Shown: positions 19,443 through 22,171 of the stretch, in pieces
How positions within the stretch are numbered: the first letter of the stretch is position 1
How the letters are laid out: every line of letters starts with the position of its first letter
Origin: Isoetes engelmannii
Taxonomy: Eukaryota > Streptophyta > Lycopodiopsida > Isoetales > Isoetaceae
Direction of reading: 5' to 3'
Assembly (NCBI GenBank): GCA_011763485.2
Contig: JAANSK020259718.1
Location: 1 to 22,171 of the forward strand
DNA length: 22,171 nt
Translations under genes and position numbers: made by a program
Notes under the pieces: generated by a model
Told to the model about the DNA's origin: nothing
The model's input: the letters and a program-made list of their open reading frames with translations, nothing else
The model's database searches: none

Positions 19443-19584
19443 TGAGTAGCCTGAGCAACCTGAGAACTTGGCTTAGCAACCTGATGACAGTGGCCGCAAT
19501 ACAGTAGCAGACCAGGCATACAGAATATTGGAGGCAACTCAAAGCGACAGTTGAGGGTAACAAAGATAAGATTGCGGCCTGGAA

Positions 19585-20039
19585 GAACAGACAAAATATG
19601 CAGGCCACCAGGTGCTCAAAAGACAATTGGCTACAGAGAGGCAACGTGCGGCAAGAACAGAGACCCGCATACAACAACTTGAGGATAGTATCTGCTTACT
19701 GCAATTCGAAATGCAGCAAGATAAGAAGTGTCTTGCAGACCTGCAAGCATGCCTCTGCCTCTAACGACATGGCATAGGCGAGGGACCATTTTGAGCAAGA
19801 CATAAGTGCCCTTCCTGCCTATGGTTAGAAGCAGGTGAGGCTGCTGCCACCCAAAGGATCCAGACAGCCATCGCAGAGAGCTAGTCACAACTCCAGGCCC
19901 TTCAGAGCAAGGTAAGTGCAATAGAGACAAGTTCGACCCAACTGAACGTTACAGTTAACTCCCGGCTACAACAACTGGAGCATAGCTCCACTGCTTGGGA
20001 CTTGGATCTGCAAGGCCTGCGGGCAGTTGATGCCTAGTA
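19585..20039 (+). pseudogene. Coiled-coil-coding remnant, probably from a retroelement gag/ORF1
   Basis: One plus-strand block reads KRQLATERQRAARTETRIQQ, LEDSICLLQFEMQQDKK and so on to a TAA near 19761. A second (about 19837-20036) reads ATQRIQTAIAES, stop, SQLQALQSKVSAIETSS, then SRLQQLEHSS to a TAG. Both have the heptad-like leucine and glutamine pattern of a coiled coil. This kind of segment is common at the start of plant retroelement gag or ORF1 proteins; assignment to the RT remnant just downstream is inferred from position and strand only. Confidence 0.5.
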
Positions 20040-21430
20040 GGGTACATGCCTCCACGTCGAAGCTCACACACGACTGCAGCACGTTGACACCATCAGGACA
20101 GCCGGTGATCAGTAGTATTGGAGTGCCTCAGGGCTGCCCCCCTCCCCGACGCTCTTTGGCCTGTACGTTGATCAGTTGGAAGCTTGGCTTGCTAAACATG
20201 GCGGGGAGGGCGCCCAGCTCATGCACCACATAGTTCGGCATCCTATATATGTTGACGACGTTGACCTCCTGGCCTAAAATCCAGAAGACATGCAAAGTCA
20301 CCTGGATGCTTTAGACATTTTTTGTCGGTTCACTGGCATGTAAGTTAACTTAACCAAAACTAGAGTGCTGCTAGTTTCATCCTCCGGTTAGCCAAGGGCT
20401 CCCTCCTTCACCTATCAAGGATAGAATGTGGAATTGGCTTCGTCTTACAAGTATTTGGGAATTGAGTTTTCTACCACCACACATTGGGATGCTTCGATCA
20501 GGTTAGCCGTCGCAGCAGGCTGGAAATCACTGTATGCCATGGAGAACAACAGTCACAAGGTAGAGCTATATGCTTGGGGCACTAGGCACATTTGTTTAAG
20601 GCCTTGATCAAGCTTGTTCTCTTATATGGGGATGGAAATGTGGGGTCCGGTCATATCCCTCACCACCTGGAATGACCTGGAGCAGGTACAGAAGGCCTTC
20701 TTGACCTGAACACTTGGAGTTAAGTCCACAGTTCCATACCAGATCCTGTTGCAGGCAGGTTTCTTGCCCCTATAGAGGGCCATACTTGACCCCCATGTTA
20801 TTTACTTTCAAAAGGTGGTTGGTATGGGTGATGCCCGCTTGCCCAATCTTGCTTTGGCTGTGGCAATGCACCCACAGCGCCTCAAATCCTGCTAGGAGGA
20901 TAAGCAAGCTCAGTGGTTCTCCCGATGGAATGTGCAGGTGCACATGTGCATGCGGGTTCGAATGGAGAAAGATCATGATCAATTGAGGTTGTACCTTGAT
21001 GCTTGCTTCCTTAGCAAACTCTGAGATGCAGATGCTCTGACATATATCAAGCTGGCACATTATTGGCCACAGATCAATCCGAGACCCATAATAGTAGTAC
21101 TTATCTTTTTGCCCATGAAGAAGCCCAAACTTATAGATTCCATCCCCACCGGTGCACATCGCCTCCGCATTGAGACCGGCAGATGGACTCGTGAGGCACG
21201 TGTGGACAAGATCTGTTGATGATGTCAACAGGAGGCCATTGAGGACGAATACCACACACTCCAGGCCTACTCAGTGTTCGATCACATCGGGACATGATAT
21301 GCTCAAATAGCCCGTCCGGGCAGCCATTGCATGTGGTCTTAAACATGGCCTCCGTGGGCTTGCTAGCGTCATATCTTCAAGAGGTCATGGATACACGACT
21401 CGACTGTGTCCTCCGGTGCAACATTTAATT
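20040..21430 (+). pseudogene. Second LINE: heavily degraded reverse transcriptase and C-terminal region
   Basis: RT motif B GVPQGC is at 20120-20137; one base has been lost in the following C run, so SPTLFGLYVDQLEAWL lies in the next frame. Motif C is YVDD at 20248-20259 (YADD is usual). LTKTRVLLV, SSYKYLGIEF, a segment around 20590-20850 and RLRIETGRWTRE with a degenerate CX2C and EDEYH near 21140-21270 follow, typical of another LINE group's C terminus. Many stops and shifts interrupt it. Motifs upstream of motif B are missing or unrecognisable, so the copy is also 5' truncated. It differs clearly from the minus-strand LINE. Confidence 0.85.
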
Positions 21431-22171
21431 GTGCCTTGCTATGTATATATACCAGCATTATTACTGCCAAGGTTTATCCCTCGAAAACCCTTCGACCTGG
21501 AGGTTTTTTAGTCCTAACAATAATACGCTTGCTTGAAATGCTCCTAGGGCGTTAAGCACTTGAATATCACACAGAGAGATAATTGACACTCAAATAATAA
21601 ATAAATATTGTATTCCACTTTGAAACAATGGTCTTAAGCTCTCAAATTCGAGCTTTTGACTAAATTCTTTCTCACGGCTTGTTAATTCATAACTAATATC
21701 TCTGCACTTCCCGCTCCTGAACCCCTAGCTACTCCTAGCTACCATCTGGAAAAGAACTAAGAGAGAGGGTGGGGTTAGTCCTGGGGAGGACTAAGTGGGC
21801 AACCTTCATCACCTGGCTAAAAATAATCTGGAGAAAACAAGAAGCACATCAACATATCACAACTCATCAACAGATCACACTTCAACCGTTATTAATGTTA
21901 TTAGGGATGATCAATCCCTCACCCGTTATTAATGTTATCAGGGATGATCAATCCCTCACCCGGGTCTACACCTATACCGTTCGCGACACGATATAGGTTT
22001 ACATACAGATCACCTTGGTATGCACGATGCACTCCGGCTGTGCCCTTCGGCATCGACAAAGGGCGGGTTCACTTAACAGTTCCACTTTCTCTTTATCTTA
22101 TTGGTGTTTTCAACCACATGGAAGCATCCACAATAACGAGCAAACCTTAGCAAAAGGAAAGAAAACAAACT
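21431..22171. other. Gene-free right edge
   Basis: No gene was recognised. The sequence may belong to a repeat that continues beyond the window, but no LTR or terminal repeat can be verified here. It contains one 37 bp tandem duplication. Confidence 0.35.
21886..21959. repeat. Tandem duplication, two 37 bp units
   Basis: CCGTTATTAATGTTATYAGG followed by GATGATCAATCCCTCAC occurs at 21886-21922 and 21923-21959 with one substitution, so it is recent. Each unit contains the palindrome TGATCA. Confidence 0.93.

Noticed and set aside
20714-21255. Open frames of 90 codons (+) and 161 codons (-)
   Set aside because: They overlap the degraded plus-strand RT C-terminal region, whose motifs lie in other frames; both are shadows.

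Overview
This window is nuclear DNA from a land plant. The evidence is one intact intron-containing gene for TPLATE, a large subunit of the plant TSET/TPLATE endocytic adaptor complex, embedded in decayed retrotransposons, an inverted-repeat element and many small tandem duplications. The low gene density points to a large, repeat-rich genome. The second non-LTR remnant recalls elements of ferns and other seed-free plants, but that impression is from memory and weak; I do not assign a species.

Layout: (1) 1-1600 is the region 3' of TPLATE. It holds a run of tandem duplications with unit offsets of 60, 117 and 240 bp, the last being a partial copy of the TPLATE terminal exon. (2) 1678-7082, minus strand, is TPLATE: six coding exons with GT-AG introns that join in frame to about 1154 residues. 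(3) 7186 to about 14.5 kb, minus strand, is a roughly 7.3 kb L1-type LINE in the same orientation as TPLATE. Its poly(A) end is only 103 bp upstream of the TPLATE start codon. It has a nucleic-acid-binding zinc-knuckle region, an endonuclease, a reverse transcriptase and a C-terminal zinc-binding region, all broken by frameshifts and stops. (4) 14738-15097, minus strand, is an isolated 120-codon exon-like block of an unrecognised protein. (5) 15247-15980 is a 734 bp inverted-repeat (MITE/foldback-like) element with two further hairpins inside it. (6) 16.0-19.4 kb is non-coding, with minisatellite-like arrays. (7) 19.6-21.4 kb, plus strand, holds coiled-coil-coding remnants and a second, heavily degraded LINE reverse transcriptase. 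(8) 21.43-22.17 kb has no gene, only a 37 bp duplication.

TPLATE is the only gene here that I consider functional. I found no operon-like or defence-like system. The most interesting points are the LINE placed in the immediate 5' flank of a gene that is essential in Arabidopsis, the duplicated TPLATE 3' end, the foldback element, the orphan exon, and the way the LINE has decayed (four single-base homopolymer losses interrupt what looks like one long reading frame).
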